A stretch of 64,000 bases of DNA from Lentzea atacamensis (GCF_003269295.1 NZ_QLTT01000008.1:329227-393226); one strand, 5' to 3'; positions 8,175 to 17,846 are shown, numbered from the stretch's first letter. Made by a program: numbers and translations. The notes: generated from the sequence alone by a model not told the origin.

Positions 8175-9402
8175 GCGCCGTTTCGAGCACCGCGGCGGCC
8201 TCCAGGGCCAGGTCCTCCCGGTACATCCGGGAGATCACCTGGACGCCGGTCGGCAACCCGTCCCGCAACCCCGTCGGCACCGCCACCGCGGGCACCCCGA
8301 CGAAACTGGTCGCCTCGCACAGCTTCGTGGCCTCGAAGTACGCGGCCAGCGCCTCGGGGCTGGGACGGTCCTGGTCCGGTTCGAACGACGGGATGGTCGA
8401 CACGGGCCCGACCAGCACCGGGTACCGGTCGAGCAACCGGGCCCACTCGCGCTGGACGGCCAGGCGGGTGGCGGTGACCGCGAGGAACTCCGCCAGGTCG
8501 AGCCCCGGTCGCACCTCCAGCAGATGACGGGCGAAGAGGGCGACGTCCTCACCGGCGAACGCGGCGAACTGCTCGTAGCCGAGCGCGATCGGCGTGGCGA
8601 TCATCCGCAACGACAGCGTGGCGGCCTCGTCCAGCCGTGGCGGTGACACCGGTTCGACCTCGTAGCCCGCGTCGGCGAGCCGTTGAGCCGCCGCCTCGAC
8701 GGCCGGGTCGCCCGGCACGAAACCAGCCACCTCAGGAGCTGGTGGACCAGTCGGGGGAACGGGCACCGCGCGGGGATCGGACAGATCGGGACCGCACAGC
8801 AGCTCGTGCACCCGACGCAGGTCGGCGACGGTGCGGGCGAGCGGACCCTCGACCGTCATGACCTGGGTGGGAAACGGCGGGTCGGGCTGACCGAAGACCG
8901 CGCCCTGCGGATAGCGGCCGTAACTCGGCTTCAGCGCGCAGACGCCGTTCAGGAACGCCGGCAGCCGCAGCGATCCGCCGCTGTCGTTGCCGATCCCGAT
9001 CTGCACCATGCCCGTCGCGACCGCCACCGCGTCGCCGCCGGAACTGCCGCCCGGCGACTTCGTGGCGTCCCACGGGTTGATGGTGTGCCCCGCCAGCTCG
9101 CTGTACGTGTGCATGCCGCGTGCGTTGAGCGTCGGCATGTTCGCGTGCGCGATCGGTGTCGCACCGGCCGCCCGAAGCCGTGCCACGATCGGCGCGTCTT
9201 CCGTCTTCATGTTGCCCGTCAACGACTTCATGCCGTGCGTGGTGGCGGCGCCGGCGACGTCGATGTTGGCCTTGACCGAGAACACGACACCGGCGAGCGG
9301 GCCTGCCGGCTGCTCGGCCGGCACGTCGAACACCGTGGTCAAGGCGTTGTACACCGGGTTCAAGGTTTCGATGAGCCGCAACTGCTCTGTGAACATCCCC
9401 AT
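8149..9402 (-). CDS. Amidase (amidase-signature family)
   Basis: A 417-aa amidase-signature enzyme that hydrolyses a carboxamide to acid and ammonia. The Ser-cisSer-Lys triad is complete: Lys44 in VFSVKANID, Ser120 in PGGSSGG and Ser144 in NDSGGSLRLPA, with the usual spacing of 24 between the serines. The protein is shorter than many family members (450-500 aa) but shows no gap in the core. No signal peptide. Start at ATG 9402; a second ATG two codons on is an alternative. It does not look like GatA, because no gatB/gatC lie nearby. Confidence 0.93.
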   Translation of the reverse strand: MGMFTEQLRLIETLNPVYNALTTVFDVPAEQPAGPLAGVVFSVKANIDVAGAATTHGMKSLTGNMKTEDAPIVARLRAAGATPIAHANMPTLNARGMHTYSELAGHTINPWDATKSPGGSSGGDAVAVATGMVQIGIGNDSGGSLRLPAFLNGVCALKPSYGRYPQGAVFGQPDPPFPTQVMTVEGPLARTVADLRRVHELLCGPDLSDPRAVPVPPTGPPAPEVAGFVPGDPAVEAAAQRLADAGYEVEPVSPPRLDEAATLSLRMIATPIALGYEQFAAFAGEDVALFARHLLEVRPGLDLAEFLAVTATRLAVQREWARLLDRYPVLVGPVSTIPSFEPDQDRPSPEALAAYFEATKLCEATSFVGVPAVAVPTGLRDGLPTGVQVISRMYREDLALEAAAVLETALRPAVSVG

Positions 9403-9482
9403 GCTCCAGTCTATGCGCGGACCGGAGCACGGGGATGTGCGGTCGAAACCCGATCAGTGGAACATTGATCTTCGGGGAAACA

Positions 9483-11615
9483 TCACGGGTAGTTCGCCAG
9501 GTAGGCCTCGGTGGAACCGGCGGTCACCCGTCCACCCGAGTTGTTGATGATTCGCTCGATCGTGCCCTTGCCGCCCAACGAGATCGTCACCATGCTGTGG
9601 AACCTCACGCCCGGCGTGTTCGGCACCTCGAACGCGCGGTCGGCCACCACGCTCGGGTTGGCGTTGGCGAAGATGTAGCTGCCCAGGCCCCACGCCTCGT
9701 GCGTCGTGACGTGGTTGGCGACCTTGTAGGCCGCGTAGCCGCGCGTCGAGCCGTTCATCCACGCCGCCTGGTTCGGCACCTCGTACGGCATCTCGTTCTG
9801 GTAGAAGTACGTCCGGCCGCCCTGGCCGTTCCAGATGGTCTGGTACTTCTGGTAGTGCTCGACGAAGAGGCCGTACATCGTCACGTTGTTGCCGTTGACG
9901 ATCAACCCGGTGTCCGCCGTGTTGAGATCCCAGCCGACGCCGATGGAGTGGTCACCGCGCCACAGCCAGAGGTGGTCGCCGATCACGTCGTGGCTGTTGA
10001 CCACCAACGAGGTCGTGGCCCGTCCGACGGCCGAACCGCCGATGCGCACGTACAGGTCGTGCACCGACGTCGGGTTGGCCTGGTGACGTGCGGTGCTGCC
10101 GGGTGCGCCGATCTGCATCAGCAGCGGTGAGTTGGTCGGGGCCGCGTCGATCAGGAGGCCCGCGATCTTCACTCCGTCCACATCGGCCACATCGAGCGCC
10201 ATGTTCCCGTTGGTGGGCATGACGGTCGCAAGGCCGAGGCCCATCACGACGGTGTCCGGCCGCGTGACCCGGATCGGCTCGCTCACCTGGTGGATGCCGG
10301 GCGTGAGCAGCAGGTGCTTGCCGGCGGCGAGCTGCTGGTTGATCGTCGCGGCGCTCGTGCCCGGCTTGGCGATGTAGAAGTTCGACAGCGGGAGGTTCGT
10401 GCCCTGCTGGGTGCCGCTCGCCCACGTGGTGCCGCTGGTGTTGCTGCGCAGCGCCGGCACGAACACGTTGTAGTTGCCGGAGCTGTCGATGTTCAGGAAC
10501 GGCTTCTCACGCACGACAGGGGTCTGCGCGACGTTGGTGTACGGCGGTTCGGGGAACGACGTCTGCGGGGCGTTGCGGGCGCCGACGAACACCATGTTCC
10601 AGTTCTCACCGGTCCACGAGCCCCACTCCGTGTTGCGCGACAGCCACTGCTGCTGTGAACCGGAACGAACCTGGCCCGTGACCACGGAGTCGGCCAGGAA
10701 GCCACCGCTGGACCAGCCGCCGTCGTCGAGCTGCATGTTGCCGTAGACCTTCGTGCGGCGCATCGCGGACGCCTGCGAGACCGCCCACGTGTTCGTGCCG
10801 CCGGGTGGCCGGACCGCGAGGTTCTCCGCGCCGCGCCAGAAGTTGTGCGTCGCGTTGCCCTGGAACCAGTCGGCCTCGACGTGCACCTGACCGTTGATCG
10901 TCACGCCGTCCGGCAGCAGGCCCAGGCCGAGAACCTGGGTGAAGAAGCCGATGTTGACGTCGACGTTGTAGTTGCCCGGCTTGAACATGATCGCGTACCG
11001 GCGCGCGTCGTACTGACCTTCTTCCTGCTGCCGGAAGACGTCGTTGAGCCGCGCCTGGATCGTGCTGGCGGGCATCGACGGGTCGAAGATCAGCACGTTC
11101 GGGCCGAAGTCCGGCTGGCCCGGGTTCGGCGGCCCGCCGGTGGTGAGGCGGAAGGCCTGGGCGTTGGTGCCGTTGCAGGTGTACTGCACCAACTGGACGT
11201 CACCGGTGGAGGCGCCGGGCACGTCGAGGCACTTGCCGCTGTGGCGGCTGACGAACCGGTAGGTGTCCGTGCCGATCTGCTCGGGGCGCCATTGCTGGTT
11301 GTTGGCGTTGAAGTTCTGCCACATGTGGATCAGCGCGTTGTCCGCGGTGGACACGTTCGAGACGTCCCAGACAGCGCCTTCGCCGACCGTGAAGTAACCG
11401 TCGCTCGTGGGCGTGAACTTCCACGTCTGCCCAGAGCAGGTCTGTTGGCGGAGCTGTGCGCCGTTGGCCGATCCCAGCGATTCGACACACTTTCCGCTGC
11501 CGACGTTCGTCACTTGATAAGCGGTTCCGGGCACCACGTCGGCCTGCGCCGCGACCGTCCACACAGGAACGATCGCTGCTGCTGCCAACGCTGCCACCAG
11601 CAGGGGGGTTCTCAC
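9483..11615 (-). CDS. Secreted ricin-B lectin plus right-handed beta-helix protein
   Basis: A 710-aa secreted protein with a GTG start. The order is a signal peptide (1 to about 25, AAQADV), a ricin-type beta-trefoil (about 30-165, with QxW motifs such as NNQQWRPEQ and the Cys pairs of GKCLDVPG), a GGPPNPG linker, then about 540 residues of beta-helix repeats (DFGPNVLIFDPSMP, FKPGNYNVDVN, GDHLWLWRGDHSIG). Relatives in Streptomyces are often labelled adenylyl cyclase or coagulation factor 5/8 protein without support. The fold resembles the Pectate_lyase_3/GH55 type, so a glucan- or polysaccharide-active enzyme is the better guess. Catalytic residues not identified. Confidence 0.8.
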   Translation of the reverse strand: MRTPLLVAALAAAAIVPVWTVAAQADVVPGTAYQVTNVGSGKCVESLGSANGAQLRQQTCSGQTWKFTPTSDGYFTVGEGAVWDVSNVSTADNALIHMWQNFNANNQQWRPEQIGTDTYRFVSRHSGKCLDVPGASTGDVQLVQYTCNGTNAQAFRLTTGGPPNPGQPDFGPNVLIFDPSMPASTIQARLNDVFRQQEEGQYDARRYAIMFKPGNYNVDVNIGFFTQVLGLGLLPDGVTINGQVHVEADWFQGNATHNFWRGAENLAVRPPGGTNTWAVSQASAMRRTKVYGNMQLDDGGWSSGGFLADSVVTGQVRSGSQQQWLSRNTEWGSWTGENWNMVFVGARNAPQTSFPEPPYTNVAQTPVVREKPFLNIDSSGNYNVFVPALRSNTSGTTWASGTQQGTNLPLSNFYIAKPGTSAATINQQLAAGKHLLLTPGIHQVSEPIRVTRPDTVVMGLGLATVMPTNGNMALDVADVDGVKIAGLLIDAAPTNSPLLMQIGAPGSTARHQANPTSVHDLYVRIGGSAVGRATTSLVVNSHDVIGDHLWLWRGDHSIGVGWDLNTADTGLIVNGNNVTMYGLFVEHYQKYQTIWNGQGGRTYFYQNEMPYEVPNQAAWMNGSTRGYAAYKVANHVTTHEAWGLGSYIFANANPSVVADRAFEVPNTPGVRFHSMVTISLGGKGTIERIINNSGGRVTAGSTEAYLANYP

Positions 11616-11684
11616 GGCTCACAGGGTGGGGGCGGTTTGTTGCAACCGTCAACGAACCTAACCGTTTCCGGTCGTGTTCCGGTA

Positions 11685-11704
11685 TTGACAAATGAATTTG
11701 TCAA
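11685..11704. promoter_or_regulatory. Palindrome over the start codon of the HTH gene
   Basis: The bases ttgacaaatgaatttgtcaa form perfect 9-bp arms around a 2-base centre and contain the ATG at 11692. This is a good candidate autoregulatory operator; it also makes the true start of the HTH gene uncertain. Confidence 0.6.
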
Positions 11705-12222
11705 ATGAGACCGTGCTGGACGTGGAGCTGTCCCCGTTGCGTCGCTCGCTGCTGGAGCTGTTGAAGTCGCCCGCGTCGGCGACGCAGCTCGCGGCCGCGC
11801 TGGACCTGCCGCGCCAGCGGGTCAACTACCACGTGCGAGCGCTGGAGCAGGCAGGACTCGTCGAGCTGGTCGAGGAACGCCAGCGCCGCGGTTGCGTCGA
11901 ACGCGTGCTGCGCGCCAGGCCGGGCCGCTGCGTGGACGCCGGCGTGCAGGACCAGTTCGCCGCGACGCATCTGGTGTCGGTCGCGTCCGGGGTGGCGCGG
12001 GAAGTCGACCGGATGTCGGGTGCGGCCGCCGACGCGGGAAAGCGTTTGCTCACCTTCACGGTGGAGACGACGGTCCGCTTCGGCGCGCCCGGCGAAGTCC
12101 ACGAGTTCACCAGCGATCTGGCCGAAGCGGTGCGGCAGATCGCCTTGAAGTACGACACCGAGGAAGGCCGCCCGTACCGGGTGGTCGCGCTGGGGCATCC
12201 GGGAGTTTCCGATGAGCGATGA
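11692..12222 (+). CDS. ArsR-type helix-turn-helix regulator
   Basis: A 176-aa regulator. Residues about 10-75 form a winged helix (LSPLRRSLLELLKSPASATQLAAALDLPRQRVNYHVRALEQAGLV), and the rest is a conserved domain found in regulators that precede SRPBCC genes (AGKRLLTFTVETTVRFGAPGE). It overlaps the following SRPBCC gene by 11 bases, so the two are coupled. ATG 11692 lies inside a perfect palindrome; GTG 11713 or 11722 are possible starts if the palindrome is purely an operator. The usual metal-binding Cys of ArsR is absent, so the signal is probably organic or a protein. Confidence 0.85.
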   Translation: MNLSNETVLDVELSPLRRSLLELLKSPASATQLAAALDLPRQRVNYHVRALEQAGLVELVEERQRRGCVERVLRARPGRCVDAGVQDQFAATHLVSVASGVAREVDRMSGAAADAGKRLLTFTVETTVRFGAPGEVHEFTSDLAEAVRQIALKYDTEEGRPYRVVALGHPGVSDER

Positions 12223-12775
12223 GGGCGTGCGGATCGAGATCACCGTGGCCGCGCCGGTCGACGAGGTGTGGCAGTCGTTCCGCGACAAGGAGAAGATCCG
12301 GCACTGGCACGGCTGGGACATCCCGGAGCTGGACGCCGAGATCGACCACATCTACTTCCAGAACGTCGAGGAGGACGGCACGACGCTGATCGTCCACGGC
12401 CACGACACCTTCGCGCTGACGCCCGTCCCCGAAGGCACGCGCGTCGTGCTCACCCGCGCGCCCAAGGGCACCTCGCCGGAGTGGGACGACTACTACGACG
12501 ACATCACCGAGGGCTGGATCACGTTCCTGCACCAGCTGAAGTTCGCGCACGAGTACCAGCCGGGTGCCGCGCGCCGCACGGTGTTCTGGGACCGCGAGGT
12601 GTCGTTGCCGGTCTCGGGCAAGCCGTTCTTCGAGTCCGCCAACCAGCGCGGGGTCGTGGTGGAGGAGTGGGGGCCCGGTCTGCTGATCACGTGCCCGAAG
12701 ATGACCATCGCGACCACGTACGGGTTCTCGGACGACGAGCTGGAGGCGTTGCGCCAGAAGGGCGAGACTTCGTAG
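12212..12775 (+). CDS. SRPBCC (START/AHSA1-like) domain protein
   Basis: A 187-aa cytosolic protein of the SRPBCC superfamily: the opening IEITVAAPVDEVWQSFRDKEKIRHWHGWD is the standard first strand, helix and ligand-pocket entrance, and the C-terminal helix is preceded by SLPVSGKPFFES. Such proteins bind hydrophobic ligands or act with a chaperone. It follows an HTH gene with an 11-base overlap, an arrangement seen repeatedly in actinobacteria, where the regulator is thought to control the pair. Ligand unknown. Confidence 0.88.
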   Translation: MSDEGVRIEITVAAPVDEVWQSFRDKEKIRHWHGWDIPELDAEIDHIYFQNVEEDGTTLIVHGHDTFALTPVPEGTRVVLTRAPKGTSPEWDDYYDDITEGWITFLHQLKFAHEYQPGAARRTVFWDREVSLPVSGKPFFESANQRGVVVEEWGPGLLITCPKMTIATTYGFSDDELEALRQKGETS

Positions 12776-12933
12776 CCGGTCGTTGGGAACCGCCGAACGA
12801 GTCCGTCCGGTGGTCGTGTGGCGTCCGCCGTTCGCGCGTTCTCGATTGCTCCTTTCTCCGGTACGGGTGTGAATCTTGATCACTAGCATTCTCCGGGTCC
12901 TGTCCCATTTCGGGAAGTTCAAGGAGAACAGTT

Positions 12934-13398
12934 TTGTCGCGATTAACCGCGGTGGTGTGCTCGACCCTGATGTTCGCCTGCCTGGTACCGCAGGCGAATG
13001 CCGCACCGGACTTCCGGGAAGAGGTGGTCGCGCTCACCAACGCCGAACGTGCCAAGGCCGGCTGTGCCGCTCTCACGCGCAACGACGCGTTGGACCAGGC
13101 AGCGCAGGGCCATGGCGCGGACATGGCGGAAAAGAACTACTTCAGCCACACCGGGAAGGACGGAAGCAGCCCGTTCGACCGGATAGCGCGGGCCGGGTAT
13201 CCGAAGAACACCGGTCAGGCCGAGAACATCGCGGCCGGGTACACGACGCCGAGCGCGGTCGTGGTGGGCTGGATGAACTCCGCCGGGCACAAGAAGAACA
13301 TGCTGAACTGCTCGTACAAGTCCATCGGCGTGGGTTACGCCCACAACGCCAATGCGCAGTGGCGCCACTACTGGGTGCAGACCTTCGGCACCCGATGA
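12934..13398 (+). CDS. Secreted CAP/SCP-domain protein
   Basis: A 154-aa secreted protein. The start is TTG 12934, supported by AAGGAG seven bases upstream; it gives a signal peptide ending PQANA. The CAP domain follows directly (about 27-154): ALTNAERAKAGCAALTRNDALDQAAQGH, NYFSHTGKDGSSPFDRI, GQAENIAAGY and SAGHKKNMLNCSYKSIGVGY, with the two His and Glu that build the CAP cavity. Two Cys probably form a disulfide. Bacterial members are widespread and of unknown role. The 158 bases before it hold no gene; I see no convincing promoter there. Confidence 0.92.
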   Translation: MSRLTAVVCSTLMFACLVPQANAAPDFREEVVALTNAERAKAGCAALTRNDALDQAAQGHGADMAEKNYFSHTGKDGSSPFDRIARAGYPKNTGQAENIAAGYTTPSAVVVGWMNSAGHKKNMLNCSYKSIGVGYAHNANAQWRHYWVQTFGTR

Positions 13399-13423
13399 CG
13401 GCACTCTCCGAGGCGCTACGCCA

Positions 13424-14626
13424 TCACGTGGTGGCGGCCGGCCCGATGTAGCGGGTCAGGAAGTCGTTGCGGAAGACGCCTTTCGGGTCGTGCTCGTTCG
13501 CGAGCGCCCGGAAGGCGTCCCACTGCGGGTAGCGCGCGGCCAGCAGCGTCGGCGGCACGGTGAAGAGCTTCCCCCAGTGCGGCCGCGGCGCGATGGCCTC
13601 CTCCAGCCTGGGCAGCAGGGCGAGCACCGCCGGCGTGTTCGGCACCCAGGTGAAGTGGATGGCGAGGCTGTCGCGGTCGACGGCCGGGCTCAGCCACTGC
13701 GGTTCCGCGGAGATCGTGCGGATCTCGCAGGCCTGCACGAGCGGCGAGATCACCGTGGACATCTCGGCCAGCGCGCGCAGTGCCGTGACGGCACGGGTGC
13801 GCGGCACGAAGTACTCGGTTTGCAGCTCCTGCCCGACCGACGGCGTGAACTCCGCCTTGAAGTGAGGGAGGCGCTCGTGCCACGGGCCGGGGACGCCACC
13901 CTGCTCGGTGCAGCGCGATGGCGGCTGGCCGGTGACCGGGTGACGCGGCCCGTCGGCCGCGCGACCGGGAAACGTGAACGGCTCGTCGCCCACGCGATGC
14001 TTCACCCACAGCGTCGCGCCGCCCTGCCAGTCGACGAACGCGCTGACGCTGTAGGCACCCTCGAAGATCTGCTCGAGCTGAACCAGCAGCGTCGTCCACG
14101 CGACGTCTTCGTAGACCGTCTGCGCGACGTCGAACGACGGCACGACGTCCAGTGTCACGCTCGTGACCACGCCCAGGGCACCCATCGACACGGCGGCGCC
14201 CGCGGACGTCAGCTCGACAACCGAGCCGTCACCGCGCATGACCTCGACTGACCGCACGGCTCCCGCCAGCGACCGCGCGCCCGAGCCGTGCGTGGCCGTG
14301 GCGATGGCGCCGGCGATGGTGATGTGCGGCAGCGAGGGCAGCGTGTGCAGGGCGAGCCCCGCGTCGTGCAGCAGCGGGGCGAGGGCGGCGAGCGTCATGC
14401 CCGCGCCGACCCGGACGGTGCGGCCGTCCACCTCGAAGACCTCGGGCATCTGCGCCAGCGAGAGAAGGGTGCCCGTCGTGTCGGCGATCGGGCTGAACGA
14501 GTGCCCGGAACCGACGACGTGCACCGCGGGGGAGCCGCGGAGGATCGCGCGCAGGTCGTCGGCCGTGGTCGGCGTGACGGCCTGGGCCGCGCTGAAGGTG
14601 ACGTTGCCGGCCCAGTTGGTCTTCAT
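13424..14626 (-). CDS. aldO: Alditol (xylitol) oxidase-like flavoprotein
   Basis: A 400-aa VAO-family flavoprotein closely resembling Streptomyces AldO, which oxidises xylitol and sorbitol at C1 with O2. Seen: TNWAGN at the N-terminus, VVGSGHSFSPIA with His42 as the covalent FAD anchor, SLPHITIAGAIATATHGSG, CTEQGGVPGPWHERLPHF, and the C-terminal RPHWGKLFTVP of the ALO domain. I chose ATG 14626 over GTG 14632, which gives the AldO-like start MKTNWAGN. Cytosolic; no transporter for polyols lies next to it. A related sugar-lactone oxidase activity is the main alternative. Confidence 0.9.
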   Translation of the reverse strand: MKTNWAGNVTFSAAQAVTPTTADDLRAILRGSPAVHVVGSGHSFSPIADTTGTLLSLAQMPEVFEVDGRTVRVGAGMTLAALAPLLHDAGLALHTLPSLPHITIAGAIATATHGSGARSLAGAVRSVEVMRGDGSVVELTSAGAAVSMGALGVVTSVTLDVVPSFDVAQTVYEDVAWTTLLVQLEQIFEGAYSVSAFVDWQGGATLWVKHRVGDEPFTFPGRAADGPRHPVTGQPPSRCTEQGGVPGPWHERLPHFKAEFTPSVGQELQTEYFVPRTRAVTALRALAEMSTVISPLVQACEIRTISAEPQWLSPAVDRDSLAIHFTWVPNTPAVLALLPRLEEAIAPRPHWGKLFTVPPTLLAARYPQWDAFRALANEHDPKGVFRNDFLTRYIGPAATT

Positions 14627-14722
14627 ACGCACACCGTATGCGTCCGAGCTCGGTTAGTTGTTCTCCCTGTGGCTTCAGTGCAGACAGAAATTTGGTTACC
14701 ACTGGTGGAAGGGTGAATCCAC

Positions 14723-15708
14723 GTGGGAAACGACAACGACGTGCAGACGCTTCGACGAATGTCCGGGCTGGTCACACCCATGGCGTTGCGGGTCGCGGTG
14801 ACGCTGGGGCTGCCGGACCGCCTGCGGGCTGGTCCCGCCAGCCCCGACCTCCTGGCCACCGAACTGGACGTCAACCCGAGAGCCCTCGAACTCCTGCTGG
14901 GTCACCTCGTCACCCTCGGCATCGTCGAACGCGCCGGCACCGGCTACCGCACCACCGAGTTCGGCGAGCACCTCTGTGCGGACGCTGACAACGGACTGCA
15001 CAACCTCCTCCGCCAGGACACCGCCGCCGGGCGCGCCGACCTCGCCTTCGTCGACCCCGCCCACAGCATCCGCACCGGCGAGCCCGCCTACCCGCTGCGC
15101 TACGGCCGGGACTTCTGGGCCGACCTCGCCGAGCAGCCTCACCTGCGGGACGCGTTCGACCGGCAGATGACCTGGCGCCTCCGGGACCGGATCCCGCAGT
15201 TCGTCGCCGCCGTGGACTGGTCGCGGTTCAGGATGATCGTCGACGTCGGCGGTGGGCCCGGCGACCTGCTCGCCGCCGTGCTCGACGCTCATGCCGGGGT
15301 GTGCGGGCATCTCGTGGACCTGGAGGTCGGACCGGCGCTGCGGAACTTCAGCCGGCTGGGGGATCGCGCGCGGCGACCGCGGGCAGCTTCTTCGACCCGC
15401 TGCCGGAAGCGGACGCCTGCCTGCTCTTCAACATCCTCCACGACTGGGACGACGAGCAGTGCCACCGCGTCCTGGCCCGCTGCGTCGACGCCCTGAACCG
15501 CGACGGCCGCGTCATCATTGTCGAATCCATCCGAGGTCTGCGGGTCAGCACTGAGATGGACCTGGTCATGCTGGTGCACTTCGGCGGACAGGAGCGGAGC
15601 GTCGCACAGTTCGAGAGGCTGGCAGAAACGCACGGGTTGGTGCTCGACTCGGTGACGGAAGTCGCCGATGAGCGCTGCGTGCTCGAATTCCGGAAACATC
15701 CGATCTAA
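14723..15708 (+). pseudogene. O-methyltransferase (Methyltransf_2 type), one frameshift
   Basis: The first part (GTG 14723 to about 15350) encodes a winged-helix dimerisation region (PMALRVAVTLGLPDRL, LDVNPRALELLLGHLV) and the SAM motif VDVGGGPGDLLAAVL. The rest (to 15708), one frame lower, encodes ACLLFNILHDWDDEQC, with the catalytic His of small-molecule O-methyltransferases, and the C-terminus VLEFRKHPI. The break, equal to loss of one base, lies between 15335 and 15375, where a few residues also seem to be missing. A single change in an otherwise normal gene may be a sequencing error. The likely substrate is a hydroxylated aromatic compound; no biosynthetic cluster surrounds it. Confidence 0.75.
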
Positions 15709-15743
15709 AGTCAGATCGCCGCCGCACGGACGAAGGGACTTCC

Positions 15744-17078
15744 ATGCGTCTAGCAGCGGTCGCGGCGGCCCTGTTGATCGTGTTCACCGGCACCCCGGCG
15801 CACGCCGCGCCTGGTGTCAGCGTGCAGGTGGACCCCGCGAGCACGAGTCACGTCGGCAGGGACTTCGCCGGCTTCAGCTACGAGAAGGACCGGGTCGGGG
15901 CGCGCATGTTCAACGCCCGCAACGCCGACCTGGTCCGGCTCTTCCGTCTCCTCGGGCCCAGCCTGCTGCGCATCGGCGGCAACCTCGTGGACATGACCAC
16001 CTGGAACCCGCAGGGCACGGGCGGCAAGGCGAACGAGGCCGCGCCGTCGGACGTCCGGGAGCTGGCGCTGTTCGCCAAGGTCACCGGGTGGAAGGTCGTC
16101 TACGGCATCAACCTCAGGACCAACACCCCGGAGAACGCGGCCGACGAAGCGCGGCAGGCGGCCGAGATCCTGGGCAAGGATCTCGTGGCGTTCGAGATCG
16201 GCAACGAGCCGAACGTCTACGTCAAGACGTGGCCGGAGTACGAGGCGCTGTTCACGAAGTTCGCCGACGCGATCAGGGCGAAGGTGCCGGGTGCGAAGTT
16301 CGACGGTCCCGGCGAGGCCAACAAGACCGCGTGGGCCATGGACTTCGGCCGCACGCAGAAGGACCGCGGCGCCACCATCCTCTCCACGCACCAGTACATC
16401 GCGCGCAACGACAAGGCCTCCATCCCGGACATGCTCGCGTCCACCAGGTCGGGGCGGCTGCCCACCGCCTCCGCCGCGATGCAGAAGGCGAGGGAGGCCA
16501 CCGGGATCGGGCAGTGGCGTGTCACCGAGGCGAACAACTACTACCACGGTGGCGCGGCAGGTGTGAGTGACGTGCAGGCGGCGGCGCTGTGGTCGCTGGA
16601 CTACATGTCGGACGTCGCGGCGCGGCAGGGTTCCGGCATCAACTTCCACGGTGGCACGTCGGTCCAGTTCCCGCTGCACTACTCGCCGATCAAGTTCGAC
16701 GGGCTCAATCCCACCGGGGTGCAAGGGGTCTACTACGGTGAGCTGCTCTGGAAGCTGGCCGGGTCCGGTGCCTACCACGCGGCGAGCGTCACCGGCGCGG
16801 ACGAGGTCACGGCGTGGGGAATCGGCAACAACGTGTTCGTCAACAACAAGAGCGCGTCTGCGGTGACGGCGACGATCACGTTGCCGCGCAAGGCCCGCCA
16901 CGCAAGCGTTTACGTGCTGACGGCGCCGAAGCTCGACTCGACGGAGATCACCATCGCCGGGTCGAAGGTGGAGAAGAACGCGAAGTTCACGCCCAAGCCC
17001 AGGCACATCAGGGTGGCCGGCACGAAGACCGCGGTCGACGTGCCGGCCGGCAGCGCTGTCCTGGTGGTCACTCGCTGA
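15744..17078 (+). CDS. Secreted GH79-like (clan GH-A) glycoside hydrolase
   Basis: A 444-aa secreted protein. The signal peptide ends at PAHAAPG; RBS AAGGGA lies upstream. The barrel shows RIGGNLVDMTTW, FEIGNEPN with the likely acid/base Glu155, and WRVTEANNYYHGG with the likely nucleophile Glu262, followed by a beta-sandwich resembling the GH79 C-terminal domain. GH79 includes beta-glucuronidases, heparanase-like enzymes and methyl-glucuronidases acting on arabinogalactan or heparan-like glycans. Specificity is not decided by what I can see. The 3' end overlaps the opposite flavoprotein gene by 11 bases. Confidence 0.83.
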   Translation: MRLAAVAAALLIVFTGTPAHAAPGVSVQVDPASTSHVGRDFAGFSYEKDRVGARMFNARNADLVRLFRLLGPSLLRIGGNLVDMTTWNPQGTGGKANEAAPSDVRELALFAKVTGWKVVYGINLRTNTPENAADEARQAAEILGKDLVAFEIGNEPNVYVKTWPEYEALFTKFADAIRAKVPGAKFDGPGEANKTAWAMDFGRTQKDRGATILSTHQYIARNDKASIPDMLASTRSGRLPTASAAMQKAREATGIGQWRVTEANNYYHGGAAGVSDVQAAALWSLDYMSDVAARQGSGINFHGGTSVQFPLHYSPIKFDGLNPTGVQGVYYGELLWKLAGSGAYHAASVTGADEVTAWGIGNNVFVNNKSASAVTATITLPRKARHASVYVLTAPKLDSTEITIAGSKVEKNAKFTPKPRHIRVAGTKTAVDVPAGSAVLVVTR

Positions 17079-17846
17079 GCGCGGCGATCCGCTCCTGGGC
17101 CTCGGCGAGATCCTCGGTGGTCGGCGCGTCGTCCTGGGTCAGCGCGCGCCGCCAGTAACCCGAGAACTCGATGTCCTTCTTGGACACTCCGAGCGACACG
17201 AAGTGCCTCCGCAGTGCCCGCACCGCGGAGGCCTCGCCGCCCAGCCACACCCAGGCCGACGACGGCACGTCGGCAGCGGTCACCACCGAGACCAGGTTCT
17301 CCCCGGCGCTGCGGTGCACCCACCGCACGCCGGGGACGTCCTGCTCCTCCGCCGGGTCCGCGATCTCGACGAACGCCAGCCGCTGCCGAGAAGCGGGCAG
17401 CAGCTCGAGCAACGAGGCGATCGCGGGCAACGCCGTCTCGTCGCCCGCGAACACCAGCAGCTCCGCTGTTCCGAGCGGCCGGGCGTAGTCGGGAGACGGC
17501 CCGAACCGGCCGATGACGTCACCGATCTGAGCCGTGGCGGCCCAGCGGGAGGCGGGGCCGTTGTCGCCGTGCAGCACGAAATCCACGGTCAGCACGCCGT
17601 CCACAAGAGAGCGCACGGTGAAGCTGCGCATCCACGGCCGTTGCTCCTCGGGAATCGCGAGGTAGGCCTGGTACCAGACGCCGACGTCTGAAGACTCCGA
17701 CACCAGCGCGGAGCGACCCGGCTTGGGGAACAACAGCTTCAGCTGCTGGTCCGGCCAGGTGCGGACGGAGGCGAGTCCGTCGCCGGTGAACGTCATCCGC
17801 ACCATGCGCGGGGTCAGCGGCCGCACCGAGGTGACCGTCAGCAGGC

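Noticed and set aside
14723-15708. Secondary-metabolite cluster around the O-methyltransferase and AfsR-type genes
   Set aside because: No PKS, NRPS, terpene or RiPP core genes lie in the window, and the methyltransferase frame is broken.
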